NCBI GenBank assembly: GCA_963790715.1
Contig: CAWBPN010000018.1
Span: 1-64,000, forward strand
Source: DCFW01 sp963790715
GTDB taxonomy: Bacteria; Bacteroidota; Bacteroidia; Bacteroidales; Bacteroidaceae
Length of the DNA stretch: 64,000 nt
Reading direction: 5' to 3'
The translations under genes and the position numbers were made by a program. Shown in pieces: positions 15,749 to 23,994 of the stretch (its first letter is position 1; every line of letters begins with the position of its first letter). The notes beneath the pieces were generated by a model. The model was not told the DNA's origin. It saw nothing but the letters and a program-made list of their open reading frames with translations, and did not search any database.

Positions 15749-18150
15749 TTTATAAATCGCATCCTGATAAAAATCTAGAGGTACACATTAGCGGCGTTGT
15801 AGAAAAATGTCGCAAGTGTACTTCATTACCTATTGCAATAGTTGCGGCATTTTTCCACGATTTAGGTAAAATGAATCCGAATTTCCAAATGTTGTTGAAA
15901 GGCATTAATAATGGAAAATACAGTAGACATTCATATTTGTCGGCTATTTCGTTGTTCAATTATTTAAAAGAAAATGAGAAACAATGTCACGATCTACTAC
16001 AAGCCAAATCAAAAAATGATTTCAGAATAAAAATTATTCAGACTGTTACATTAATAGCTCATCATCATGGGGATATACCAGACTTTGAATCTTTATTAAA
16101 TAGCGATGAATTAAGTATCGCTAGCAAATTTCTTAGCAACAATTCAATGCCTGTTTCTGATTTCATGACTCAAAATCTTTCTTGTATTCATAAGTCATTT
16201 GCAAATGAATACGTTGAAAAACAATTTACAACGATATGTAATTACATACCATCCATACACGGAGAAATATGGAAGCAAGACTCATTAAATTATTTCATGG
16301 ATACCCAGTTTGCATTTGCGTCATTAATACAATCAGATAAAATAGATGCAAGTGAATATAACCATTCCAATTTTCAGAATGAAATATATTCATCAAAACG
16401 ACAAATTAGTAAAGTATTAAAAAAAACTTTTGCCGACTTTGATACGAGCCAAAAACCTTTAAACAAATTACGAACATCAATTAGATTAGAAAGTATTAAA
16501 AAATTAACACAGACATTAGACACAAATAAACGTGTTTTCACATTAACTGCACCAACAGGTGCAGGTAAAACTTTTACATTATTGGCATTGGCAAATGAAA
16601 TACAAAAGAGAGGTGATTATGGCATTATATATGCTTTACCTTTTCTTTCGATAACAGACCAAGTACAAGATATTTTACAAAAGTTGAAAATAGATTATTT
16701 GCCGATTAGTTCTAAATCACAAAACAAAGAAGCTGAAAAAGCCTATATAATATATGAGCAATCACCAACGTTTGAAAATTTAGAAACTGTCATACAGAGT
16801 TGTTTTGCTGAAGAAATATTTGATCATCCGTTCATAGTAACAACATTTGTACAAATATTTGAGACATTGGTAAGTAATCATAATTCCGTTTTACTGAAAT
16901 TACCAAATTTTGCAAAGCGTATATTTCTAATAGACGAGATACAGGCATTACCACCACGTTTGTATATTTTCTTTTCCGCATTGATAGAGGCTTTTTGCAG
17001 AAAGAATGATTCTTACGCTATATTATCAACGGCAACTATGCCAAAATTTGTCTTTCCACAAAAAGGGAATGTAATTCCAGATGAAAAACGCCCAGATATG
17101 TTATTTAAAGATTATGCCAAGAACCAACCTATAGACTTATGCAATCCTCTAAAATATTTTTTTCAGGATGTATTCAATAGATACCAAATAACATTAATAA
17201 ACGAAAACAAATTTACGATTAAAGAATTAGCACAGCATGTCAGATCACAAGAAAAGTCATGTCTAATAATTCTAAATACGATCGGTGATACCAAACTGCT
17301 ATTCAATGAATTATGCGATGAAAATAATATAATATTATTAAATACTCATTTCATCCCTGTTGACAGGACAAATAAAATTAAAAAAGTAACAGAATTATTA
17401 GCAAATAATAAAAAAGTTGTACTAATATCCACACAATTGATTGAAGCAGGCGTTGATATAGATTTCCCCATTATATATAGAGACCTGTGTCCACTTCCTA
17501 ATTTGATTCAAAGCGCAGGTAGGTGTAATAGAAATAAGAAATTCGACTTCGGAACAGTTTATTTTTTCAAATTATGCAAAGAACAAGGGAAAGCAAGTTC
17601 TGAAATTGTTTATGGCAAAGATGCTGCACAATTTTTAAAATTTAGTAAAAATAAAATACTAAAAGATATTCAAGAAAAAGATTTGTTTAATTTACAATCA
17701 GATTTTTTTGAATATTTGAAAAACAATTTGAGCATTGGAGATTTTGAACATAACGGACATAAAACTAATATGATTGAATGCATCAACAATGCACGATTTG
17801 AATCATTAGGTAATTTCAAACTAATTGACGAGTATACGTTCGGCAAACAATATCACTATTATATACCAATAGATAAAAACGACCATAGCTATGACAAGTT
17901 AGTGGATTTGATGAAACAGTCTCTACATTATGAGAAATATAGTAAAGAACGGAAATTATGTAAAAATCGTATTAACGCAATGCTAAAACTCATGTCTGAT
18001 AGAATGCTGAACATAAGGATTAATTCTAAACAAAATGCACCTAATTTTTCTAATAGAGAAGAATATTTCGGAATTCGCGTGTTAGCAGATCCAAATATAT
18101 ATTCACCAATTACCGGTTTAGACTTAGGAACAAATAATTTGCTTTTATAA
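15733..18150 (+). CDS. cas3: Cas3 helicase-nuclease with HD domain
   Basis: 805 residues. The N-terminal HD nuclease is intact: FFHDLGKMN (His42-Asp43) and LIAHHHGD (His110-112). The superfamily 2 helicase follows: Walker A TAPTGAGKT near 272-280, the DExx box as LIDEIQALP near 401, STATMP near 430, and motifs V-VI STQLIEAGVDIDFP and IQSAGRCNR near 590-598. Cas3 is recruited by Cascade after R-loop formation and degrades the invader. The start overlaps cas5 by 16 bp and the last base overlaps cas4. All catalytic motifs are present, so interference is expected to work. Confidence 0.95.
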   Translation: MVPNLIYKSHPDKNLEVHISGVVEKCRKCTSLPIAIVAAFFHDLGKMNPNFQMLLKGINNGKYSRHSYLSAISLFNYLKENEKQCHDLLQAKSKNDFRIKIIQTVTLIAHHHGDIPDFESLLNSDELSIASKFLSNNSMPVSDFMTQNLSCIHKSFANEYVEKQFTTICNYIPSIHGEIWKQDSLNYFMDTQFAFASLIQSDKIDASEYNHSNFQNEIYSSKRQISKVLKKTFADFDTSQKPLNKLRTSIRLESIKKLTQTLDTNKRVFTLTAPTGAGKTFTLLALANEIQKRGDYGIIYALPFLSITDQVQDILQKLKIDYLPISSKSQNKEAEKAYIIYEQSPTFENLETVIQSCFAEEIFDHPFIVTTFVQIFETLVSNHNSVLLKLPNFAKRIFLIDEIQALPPRLYIFFSALIEAFCRKNDSYAILSTATMPKFVFPQKGNVIPDEKRPDMLFKDYAKNQPIDLCNPLKYFFQDVFNRYQITLINENKFTIKELAQHVRSQEKSCLIILNTIGDTKLLFNELCDENNIILLNTHFIPVDRTNKIKKVTELLANNKKVVLISTQLIEAGVDIDFPIIYRDLCPLPNLIQSAGRCNRNKKFDFGTVYFFKLCKEQGKASSEIVYGKDAAQFLKFSKNKILKDIQEKDLFNLQSDFFEYLKNNLSIGDFEHNGHKTNMIECINNARFESLGNFKLIDEYTFGKQYHYYIPIDKNDHSYDKLVDLMKQSLHYEKYSKERKLCKNRINAMLKLMSDRMLNIRINSKQNAPNFSNREEYFGIRVLADPNIYSPITGLDLGTNNLLL

Positions 18151-18662
18151 TGAATCACGTTACAGGCACTTTAATATCATATTATTTTTATTGTAAACGC
18201 AGAATGTGGTTACATGCTAATGATATACGATTTGAATCCACCTCGGAGGATGTTGCAATTGGTGTAGTTGTGGAAGATTCCACATATTTACAAAGAAGTA
18301 GTAATTATGAACAAATAGAAGTTGATGGAATAAAAATTGATTTTTATGATCCGAAAAATAAAATTATTCACGAGACTAAAAAATCTGATAAATTTGAGGA
18401 GACTCATATATGGCAATTGAAGTATTATATCTATATTCTAAAAAAGAATGGCATTAATGGCGTTACCGGTATTCTTGAATACCCAACAGAAAGAAAAACT
18501 AGAAAAATACAATTAGAAGATGGTGATATAGAAAGAATAAAAAGTATAGAAGACGAGATCATTAAAACCATTAATTTAGATAAATGTCCACCACTGATAA
18601 AGAAACCAAACTGCAAAAACTGCAGTTATTACGAATTTTGTTATACAAAAGAGGAGGAATAA
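18150..18662 (+). CDS. cas4: Cas4 RecB-like nuclease of spacer acquisition
   Basis: 170 residues. Fe-S ligands: Cys15 (YYFYCKRRMWL) and the C-terminal Cys155, Cys158 and Cys164 (NCKNCSYYEFC), with an extra Cys146. Nuclease residues: Asp64 (KIDFYDP) and Glu75-X-Lys77 (IIHETKK). In type I-B systems Cas4 works with Cas1-Cas2 to select and trim prespacers next to a PAM. Its presence fits the shared 5' end of the duplicated spacer. It overlaps cas3 by one base and is followed by cas1 after 2 bp. Confidence 0.93.
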   Translation: MNHVTGTLISYYFYCKRRMWLHANDIRFESTSEDVAIGVVVEDSTYLQRSSNYEQIEVDGIKIDFYDPKNKIIHETKKSDKFEETHIWQLKYYIYILKKNGINGVTGILEYPTERKTRKIQLEDGDIERIKSIEDEIIKTINLDKCPPLIKKPNCKNCSYYEFCYTKEEE

Positions 18663-18664
18663 TC

Positions 18665-19684
18665 ATGAAGAAAACATATTACCTATTTAACCCAGGTGTT
18701 ATGGAGAGAAAAGATAACACTTTAAAATTCACTCCATACATGGAGGACGGAAACGGAGAAGAGTTAAAGCCAGGTCAACCTCGGTACTTGCCGGTTGAAG
18801 ATATCTCTGAATTATACGTATTCGGTTCTCTAAAATCGAATAGCTCTTTATACAATTTTTTGGGACAAAAAGACATTGCCGTACATTTCTTCGATTATTA
18901 TGAGAACTATACCGGTTCGTTTATGCCTCGCGATTATTTGCTCTCAGGTAAAATGCTATTAGCACAAACATCGTTTTACCAAAATAAAAAGAAGCGATTG
19001 GAAATAGCATGTAAATTTATTGAAGGGGCAGCCTATAATATGACTAAAAACTTGCAATATTATAATCGGCGTGGACGTGATTTGGAACCTATAATGGAGA
19101 TTATAAAATCATTATCGGATAAAATATATACGACAGAATCTGTTCAAGAATTAATGGGTATAGAAGGTAACATCAGGCAAACATATTATGAAGCATTTAA
19201 CCTAATATTAAATGACTTTAATATGGGTATTCGCACGAAACAGCCACCTCAAAATGAAGTAAATGCTTTAATCTCTTTCGGTAACATGATGTGTTACTCA
19301 CAATGTTTACGCGCAATACAACAAACCCAACTTAATCCAACAATAAGTTACCTACATACTCCAGGAGAGCGACGATATTCTTTAGCATTGGATATTGCCG
19401 AAATATTTAAACCTGTTATTGTAGATAGGATTATCTTCAAAGTACTGAACAAAAAAGAAATTCAGGAAAAACATTTTGATAAAAATTTAAACAAATGCTT
19501 GCTAAATATGTCAGGAAAAAAGATATTTGTAAAAGCATTTGAAGATCGTCTGCAAGAAACGATACAACATCGTTCATTAAAACGAAATGTTAGTTATCGT
19601 CATTTGATAAAATTAGAATGCTACAAACTATCCAAACATTTATTAGGAATAGAAGAATACAAACCATTCAAGATGTATTGGTAA
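18665..19684 (+). CDS. cas1: Cas1 integrase
   Basis: 339 residues from the ATG at 18665 (MKKTYYLFNPGVMERKDN). A longer frame from 18584 exists but would overlap cas4 by 79 bp, and a GAGGAGG Shine-Dalgarno-like sequence sits just before 18665. Catalytic metal ligands are visible: Glu167 (GIEGNIRQTYY), His231 (SYLHTPGERR) and Glu246 (LDIAEIFKP). Cas1 integrates prespacers at the leader-repeat junction together with Cas2. The length and motifs are those of type I-B Cas1; it is complete. Confidence 0.96.
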   Translation: MKKTYYLFNPGVMERKDNTLKFTPYMEDGNGEELKPGQPRYLPVEDISELYVFGSLKSNSSLYNFLGQKDIAVHFFDYYENYTGSFMPRDYLLSGKMLLAQTSFYQNKKKRLEIACKFIEGAAYNMTKNLQYYNRRGRDLEPIMEIIKSLSDKIYTTESVQELMGIEGNIRQTYYEAFNLILNDFNMGIRTKQPPQNEVNALISFGNMMCYSQCLRAIQQTQLNPTISYLHTPGERRYSLALDIAEIFKPVIVDRIIFKVLNKKEIQEKHFDKNLNKCLLNMSGKKIFVKAFEDRLQETIQHRSLKRNVSYRHLIKLECYKLSKHLLGIEEYKPFKMYW

Positions 19685-19698
19685 CAAAACAGAGTTTT

Positions 19699-19962
19699 AT
19701 GTATGTTATATTAGTATATGATTGTGGAGAAAAGCGAGTAGCAAAAATGTTAAAGTTATGTCGTAAATATTTAAATTGGATACAGAATTCCGTTTTTGAA
19801 GGTGAAATATCCGAATCAAAACTCATGGAATTAAAAAATCATGCAAAAGATATAATGGACGTAGAAATAGACAGCCTAATTATATTTTCAAATAACAATA
19901 GTCATTGGTTGCAAAAAGAAATAGTTGGACAGGAGCGTGGTAGTACAGACACTTTCTTATAA
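19699..19962 (+). CDS. cas2: Cas2, adaptation complex subunit
   Basis: 87 residues from the ATG at 19699 (MYVILVYDCGEKRVAKML); an upstream-open frame to 19618 is rejected since it would overlap cas1. The first strand ends in the conserved Asp8 (VYDCGEKR), followed by the typical helix KMLKLCRKYLNWIQNSVFEGE. Cas2 dimerises and bridges two Cas1 dimers. It is the last gene of the operon, 14 bp after cas1 and 224 bp before the first repeat, so the leader lies between. Confidence 0.95.
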   Translation: MYVILVYDCGEKRVAKMLKLCRKYLNWIQNSVFEGEISESKLMELKNHAKDIMDVEIDSLIIFSNNNSHWLQKEIVGQERGSTDTFL

Positions 19963-20068
19963 ATAAAGTTGTCGAAGAATTCTTTATTGCATAAAAATCA
20001 TGATATATGTAAATAATACATATATAAATCGTTCTTTGACATATTGGAAATAAGTACGTTAGAAAAAA

Positions 20069-20114
20069 TGTCGATGTCCCACTATCTTTATATGATTATA
20101 CATCGACAATTTTT
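20069..20114 (+). terminator. Hairpin in the CRISPR leader, likely end of the cas transcript
   Basis: TGTCGATGT (20069-20077) and ACATCGACA (20100-20108) form a perfect 9-bp stem followed by ATTTTTATAT. It can end cas-operon transcription before the array. Alternatively the palindrome is a leader element used in spacer integration. Confidence 0.5.
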
Positions 20115-20117
20115 ATA

Positions 20118-20125
20118 TATCTTTG
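20118..20125 (+). promoter_or_regulatory. Promoter -7 box in the CRISPR leader
   Basis: TATCTTTG matches TAnnTTTG and lies 61 bp before the first repeat, just after the leader hairpin. It probably starts pre-crRNA transcription. A spaced -33 TTTG is not obvious. Confidence 0.5.
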
Positions 20126-20186
20126 TGGGGACAAATGAAATGGCAATTAATTGATTATCAATAATAATTATTTATTTTATAAACCT

Positions 20187-21184
20187 CTTTTAATCGTACA
20201 ATAGTTGAATTGAAATAACGACATACTTGTTGTGAGCTGATTCCGCCAATCTTTTAATCGTACAATAGTTGAATTGAAATCTTTCTTACCAGAGACGGAT
20301 AACTTATCCATACGCTTTTAATCGTACAATAGTTGAATTGAAATTCTGAACCACCAAAAGGATCACTTTGACCTAAAGTTACTTTTAATCGTACAATAGT
20401 TGAATTGAAATTGAACAGAATCCTCAATACATAATAAATCAGTAGGACTTTTAATCGTACAATAGTTGAATTGAAATCACACAAAAAAAAGTCGTAAGCA
20501 TTGCCTACGACCTTTTAATCGTACAATAGTTGAATTGAAATGCTGAAATGAACGACGAACATCATTAATAGTAGGAGACTTTTAATCGTACAATAGTTGA
20601 ATTGAAATACCGGAGAAACCGGTAATTATACCGAATATCGTTATTCTTTTAATCGTACAATAGTTGAATTGAAATTACGTTAGTCCATCTATTGATCCGG
20701 CAGGAACTGGACTTTTAATCGTACAATAGTTGAATTGAAATCCCAGTTCTTTACGGGTTGGTTTTCTCAGAAAGCACTTTTAATCGTACAATAGTTGAAT
20801 TGAAATCAGGGTTTACCACTCTTCATTGATCACGATTCTTACTTTTAATCGTACAATAGTTGAATTGAAATGTAATGAATGCTGCTAATTCTGCTAAAAT
20901 TGATTTTACTTTTAATCGTACAATAGTTGAATTGAAATGGAGTAGATTACTCTATTTTTCAAAAAACGAAATAACTTTTAATCGTACAATAGTTGAATTG
21001 AAATGTAACATGGACGGAGGTATTGACGCTTGAAGCTAGCCTTTTAATCGTACAATAGTTGAATTGAAATATGGCATAACCATCGGCATACCTTTAGCAT
21101 TGTTGACTTTTAATCGTACAATAGTTGAATTGAAATTTGGTAGGATTACCGTATTGAACAACAATATCAAACTTTTAATCGTAC
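20187..21184 (+). CRISPR. CRISPR array, leader-proximal segment: 15 intact repeats plus a 13-bp piece
   Basis: The 30-bp repeat starts CTTTTAATCG and ends GAATTGAAAT; copies begin at 20187, 20251, 20315, 20382, 20448, 20512, 20579, 20646, 20712, 20777, 20842, 20909, 20975, 21041 and 21107. The sixteenth starts at 21172 and is cut after 13 bp by the IS21 element. Spacers are 34-37 nt. Orientation: cas2 and the leader lie on the left, and the last eight bases ATTGAAAT match the type I-B 5' handle, so transcription runs rightwards and these 15 spacers are the newest. All repeats look identical. Confidence 0.98.
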
Positions 21185-21191
21185 TACATAA

Positions 21192-21537
21192 TTCGGAGCA
21201 TACCCACCCACAAAACGAGATATAAAATCTCACAATCAAAAAGAAAGTAGGTAAAAAGAATCAGTCATTTTGTAACCGTTTATCCGTGTATAAAGGAGAA
21301 AAGGATGAAAAAAGTAACAAAATGTCAGCAAAAACGGTGTTAAGCTCTAAGTGTCTTATGCCTCCGCACCTTATTTCGGAGCATATCCGTTCACTTGTTC
21401 CGGAAGTTCTGGAAAATAAGATTATTTCGGAGCATACCCGTTCAATATTTTCGTCTAACATCCTCATTTCTAAGTTTTTTCGGAGCATATCCGTTCACGA
21501 AAAAGCATCCACAGCAATTCGGAGCATATCCGTTCAC
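21192..21537 (+). repeat. IS21 left-end multiple repeats
   Basis: Five copies of a unit of the form TTCGGAGCATAYCCGTTCAC (the outermost one diverges after CATACCC) start near 21191, 21375, 21426, 21479 and 21518. Such spaced copies are IstA binding sites in this family. Confidence 0.75.
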
Positions 21538-21603
21538 TCACATTACTGTTCGGCATACATTTGTACCTCAAAAACAAGTATAAACAAAAGGTACATAACA
21601 GAC

Positions 21604-23160
21604 ATGGCAGGAAAGATAGTGGATATGAGTAAAATCAAACAAGTCCTTCGTTTGCATGATGAAGGCAAATCAAACCGTGAGATAGCAAGGATGTTGAACA
21701 TCAACAAAGAAACGGTAAACAACTATGTGAAGACGCTAAAGGAACATCCCTCGGATATGGAAAAGCTTTTAGAGTTGGATGATCCTGAGCTTGAAAGGAA
21801 GCTCCATGAGGGCAATCCGGCTTATACGGATAAACGTTTTAACGAATTCTCCTCTCTTCTGCCTTATCTCCAAAAGGAGCTTGAACGAAAGCATGTCACA
21901 CGCCGTCTGTTGTGGCAGGAGTATATTGAAAAGCATCCAGGAGGTTACCGCTTCACGCAGTTTTGTTTTCATCTTAAACAGAATCTTGTGGCGTCATCAC
22001 CAACAACAGTGCTGTCGGGAACATATAATCCGGCTGAAAAGCTCTATGTAGACTTTGCCGGAGACAAGCTGTCGTATGTGGATACCCAAACCGGTGAAAT
22101 CATCAAGGTGGAAGTGTTTGTAGCTTGTCTGCCTTATACCGATTACGGCTTTGCGCTGTGTGTGCCTTCACAAAAGAGTGAAGACTTCATATATGCCATA
22201 CGCAAGTGTCTTGAGGCGATAGGAGGCGTACCGAAAATATTGGTAACCGATAACTTGAAAAGCGCAGTAGTAAAGAGTGACCGTTACGAGCCTGAAATAA
22301 ACAAGATACTTGAGGATATGGGTAATCATTACGGTTTTGTGACTATCCCATGTCAACCACGTGCTCCCAAACAAAAAGCCCTTGTTGAGAACCATGTCAA
22401 ATTGGTATATCACCATGTATATGCCAAACTGCGTAATCAAATGTTCTATTCATTGGAAGAATTGAACGCAGCCGTATCGGAAAAGATGCACGAACATAAC
22501 CAAACACGCATGCAACAACGCCCATATAGCCGTGAAGAACATTTTCTGGCTACTGAAAAGAATTTGTTATGTAAACTTAGAAGCGAACCTTTTGAAGTTA
22601 AACTGTATTCCGATTTGCAAGTACAGTCCAACTGTTGTGTTTATCTTGGCCGTGACAAGCATTATTACTCCGTCCCGTATGTGTTTATAGGAAAACGTGC
22701 CAGAGTTATTTACACACGCTCGCTGGTATTTATATACGTAGACGGTAAAAAGGTTGCCGTCCATCAGAGAACAGAGGGGTTCGGTTATACGATAGTAAGT
22801 AAGCACATGGCTTCAAACTCACAAGCCATAACCTCAAGGTCGGCACAATATTACATAGACAAGGCAGCTAGATTATCGCAAGACTTTTGCATGCTGCTTA
22901 AGGCTATGTTCGAACGTCCGGGCATATTGCCTGAAACGCAATATAAAAGATGCGACGGGCTGTTCCATCTGTTGCACTCTTCTCCTATAGACGACTTCAA
23001 TTATGCATGCCGCACGGCACTTGCCAACGGTTGTTTCAGGTTCTCGTTTATAGAAGGGCTGGTAAAGAATGCGAGGGCTGTCAGACAAACTTGTGAGGTG
23101 ATTGACAACCCTGTTCCCAAAGACCATGCGAACATAAGAGGAAAAGACAGTTTCAAATGA
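21604..23160 (+). CDS. istA: IS21-family transposase IstA
   Basis: 518 residues from the ATG at 21604 (MAGKIVDMSKIKQVLRLHDE). The frame is open for 106 codons upstream, but that part is made of the end repeats and is not counted. An N-terminal HTH spans about residues 13-45 (GKSNREIARMLNINKETVNN). The DDE catalytic residues are Asp150 (LYVDFAGD), Asp216 (ILVTDNLKS) and Glu262 (QKALVENHV). The C-terminal part has a beta-barrel region (CVYLGRDKHYYSVPY). It is followed after 31 bp by istB, with which it forms the transposition complex. No disruption is seen, so the element may be active. Confidence 0.95.
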   Translation: MAGKIVDMSKIKQVLRLHDEGKSNREIARMLNINKETVNNYVKTLKEHPSDMEKLLELDDPELERKLHEGNPAYTDKRFNEFSSLLPYLQKELERKHVTRRLLWQEYIEKHPGGYRFTQFCFHLKQNLVASSPTTVLSGTYNPAEKLYVDFAGDKLSYVDTQTGEIIKVEVFVACLPYTDYGFALCVPSQKSEDFIYAIRKCLEAIGGVPKILVTDNLKSAVVKSDRYEPEINKILEDMGNHYGFVTIPCQPRAPKQKALVENHVKLVYHHVYAKLRNQMFYSLEELNAAVSEKMHEHNQTRMQQRPYSREEHFLATEKNLLCKLRSEPFEVKLYSDLQVQSNCCVYLGRDKHYYSVPYVFIGKRARVIYTRSLVFIYVDGKKVAVHQRTEGFGYTIVSKHMASNSQAITSRSAQYYIDKAARLSQDFCMLLKAMFERPGILPETQYKRCDGLFHLLHSSPIDDFNYACRTALANGCFRFSFIEGLVKNARAVRQTCEVIDNPVPKDHANIRGKDSFK

Positions 23161-23191
23161 TATTTTTATTTTAATATTAAACATAGACAAT

Positions 23192-23911
23192 ATGGAAGAA
23201 ATCATTAAAGAACTTCACTTGTTGAAGTTACCCGGCATGGCCGGATGTTGGACGTCTTTAGATGAGACGCACCAGTTGGACAAACTCTCGCTTAGAGACG
23301 GATTGGAATTGCTTGTACAGGCTGAGAATGAGACACGGCATTCAAACCGTATAGCCAAACTTATTAAAGACGCACGCTTCAGAGATAAGTCTTGTATTGA
23401 AGAACTTGACATGGATAATGCAAGAGGCATTGATCCCGGTGCAGTGGCGAGACTTGGCACATGCGAATATATTAAAAACGGCATACCTGTGTTGATAACC
23501 GGAGCTTGCGGATGCGGCAAATCGTTTTTGGCTGCCGCTCTTGGCGACAAGGCTTGCAGAATGGGATACCACGTATGTTATTACAATATGCAAAAGCTGC
23601 TTGATGCCATTAAGCTTGCACGTATGGAGGGACATGAAATGCGCTTCTTCGATAAACTGATTAAGTGTGATTTGCTTATTCTTGACGACTTCGGCATGAA
23701 AAAATTAGAAGGGCAACAGCAGAACGACTTCGAACAAATCATTGATGACAGATATAACAGAAAGTCTATCATTATCGTCAGTCAATTGCCGATTTCAGAC
23801 TGGTACGACGTTATTAACAACGAACTTATTGCCGAAGCTTGCTTAGACAGAATCGTTCATAAAGCTGTTCGTTTTGAACTAAAAGGGGACAGTCTAAGAA
23901 AAAAGTATTAA
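23192..23911 (+). CDS. istB: IS21-family helper ATPase IstB
   Basis: 239 residues, an AAA+ protein related to DnaC: Walker A GACGCGKS (104-111), Walker B LLILDDFG (161-168) and IIIVSQLPISDWYD as the sensor region. IstB remodels target DNA and guides IstA to its insertion site. The length and motifs are complete. It ends 83 bp before the right end of the element. Confidence 0.95.
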   Translation: MEEIIKELHLLKLPGMAGCWTSLDETHQLDKLSLRDGLELLVQAENETRHSNRIAKLIKDARFRDKSCIEELDMDNARGIDPGAVARLGTCEYIKNGIPVLITGACGCGKSFLAAALGDKACRMGYHVCYYNMQKLLDAIKLARMEGHEMRFFDKLIKCDLLILDDFGMKKLEGQQQNDFEQIIDDRYNRKSIIIVSQLPISDWYDVINNELIAEACLDRIVHKAVRFELKGDSLRKKY

Positions 23912-23945
23912 TTTTGCAGTCAATTGCCATTTATGCCAAATGCCA

Positions 23946-23989
23946 GTGAACGGATATCACCGAAATGACTGAACGGGTATCACCGAAAT
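23946..23989 (-). repeat. IS21 right-end repeats
   Basis: Two inverted copies, GTGAACGGATATCACCGAAA (23946-23965) and TGAACGGGTATCACCGAAAT (23970-23989), mirror the left-end units. Confidence 0.75.
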
Positions 23990-23994
23990 ATGTA

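Larger units (their letters stand above)
21185..23994 (+). mobile_element. IS21-family insertion sequence inside a CRISPR repeat
   Basis: The 2810-bp element carries istA and istB. The ends are TACATAATTCGG (21185-21196) and CCGAAATATGTA (23983-23994), inverted with one mismatch. The 7-bp sequence ATCGTAC is present on both sides (21178-21184 and 23995-24001), which is a target duplication; the rest of the repeat rejoins exactly (13 + 24 - 7 = 30). Internal end repeats lie at 21374, 21425, 21479 and 21518 on the left and at 23946 and 23970 on the right. Both genes are intact, so the insertion looks recent. A TAATTTTG box at 23909-23916 could promote outward transcription into the distal array. 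Confidence 0.95.

Noticed and set aside
20254..20484. Minus-strand ORFs across the CRISPR arrays (also 21036-21239, 24771-25877) that repeat an FNSTIVRLK word
   Set aside because: They are translations of the repeat itself, which lacks stops in some frames. They have no start context and are artefacts of the array.
21286..21603. N-terminal extension of the IstA frame by 106 codons
   Set aside because: This part encodes the IS end repeats, has no IstA similarity, and a good start with an HTH follows at 21604.
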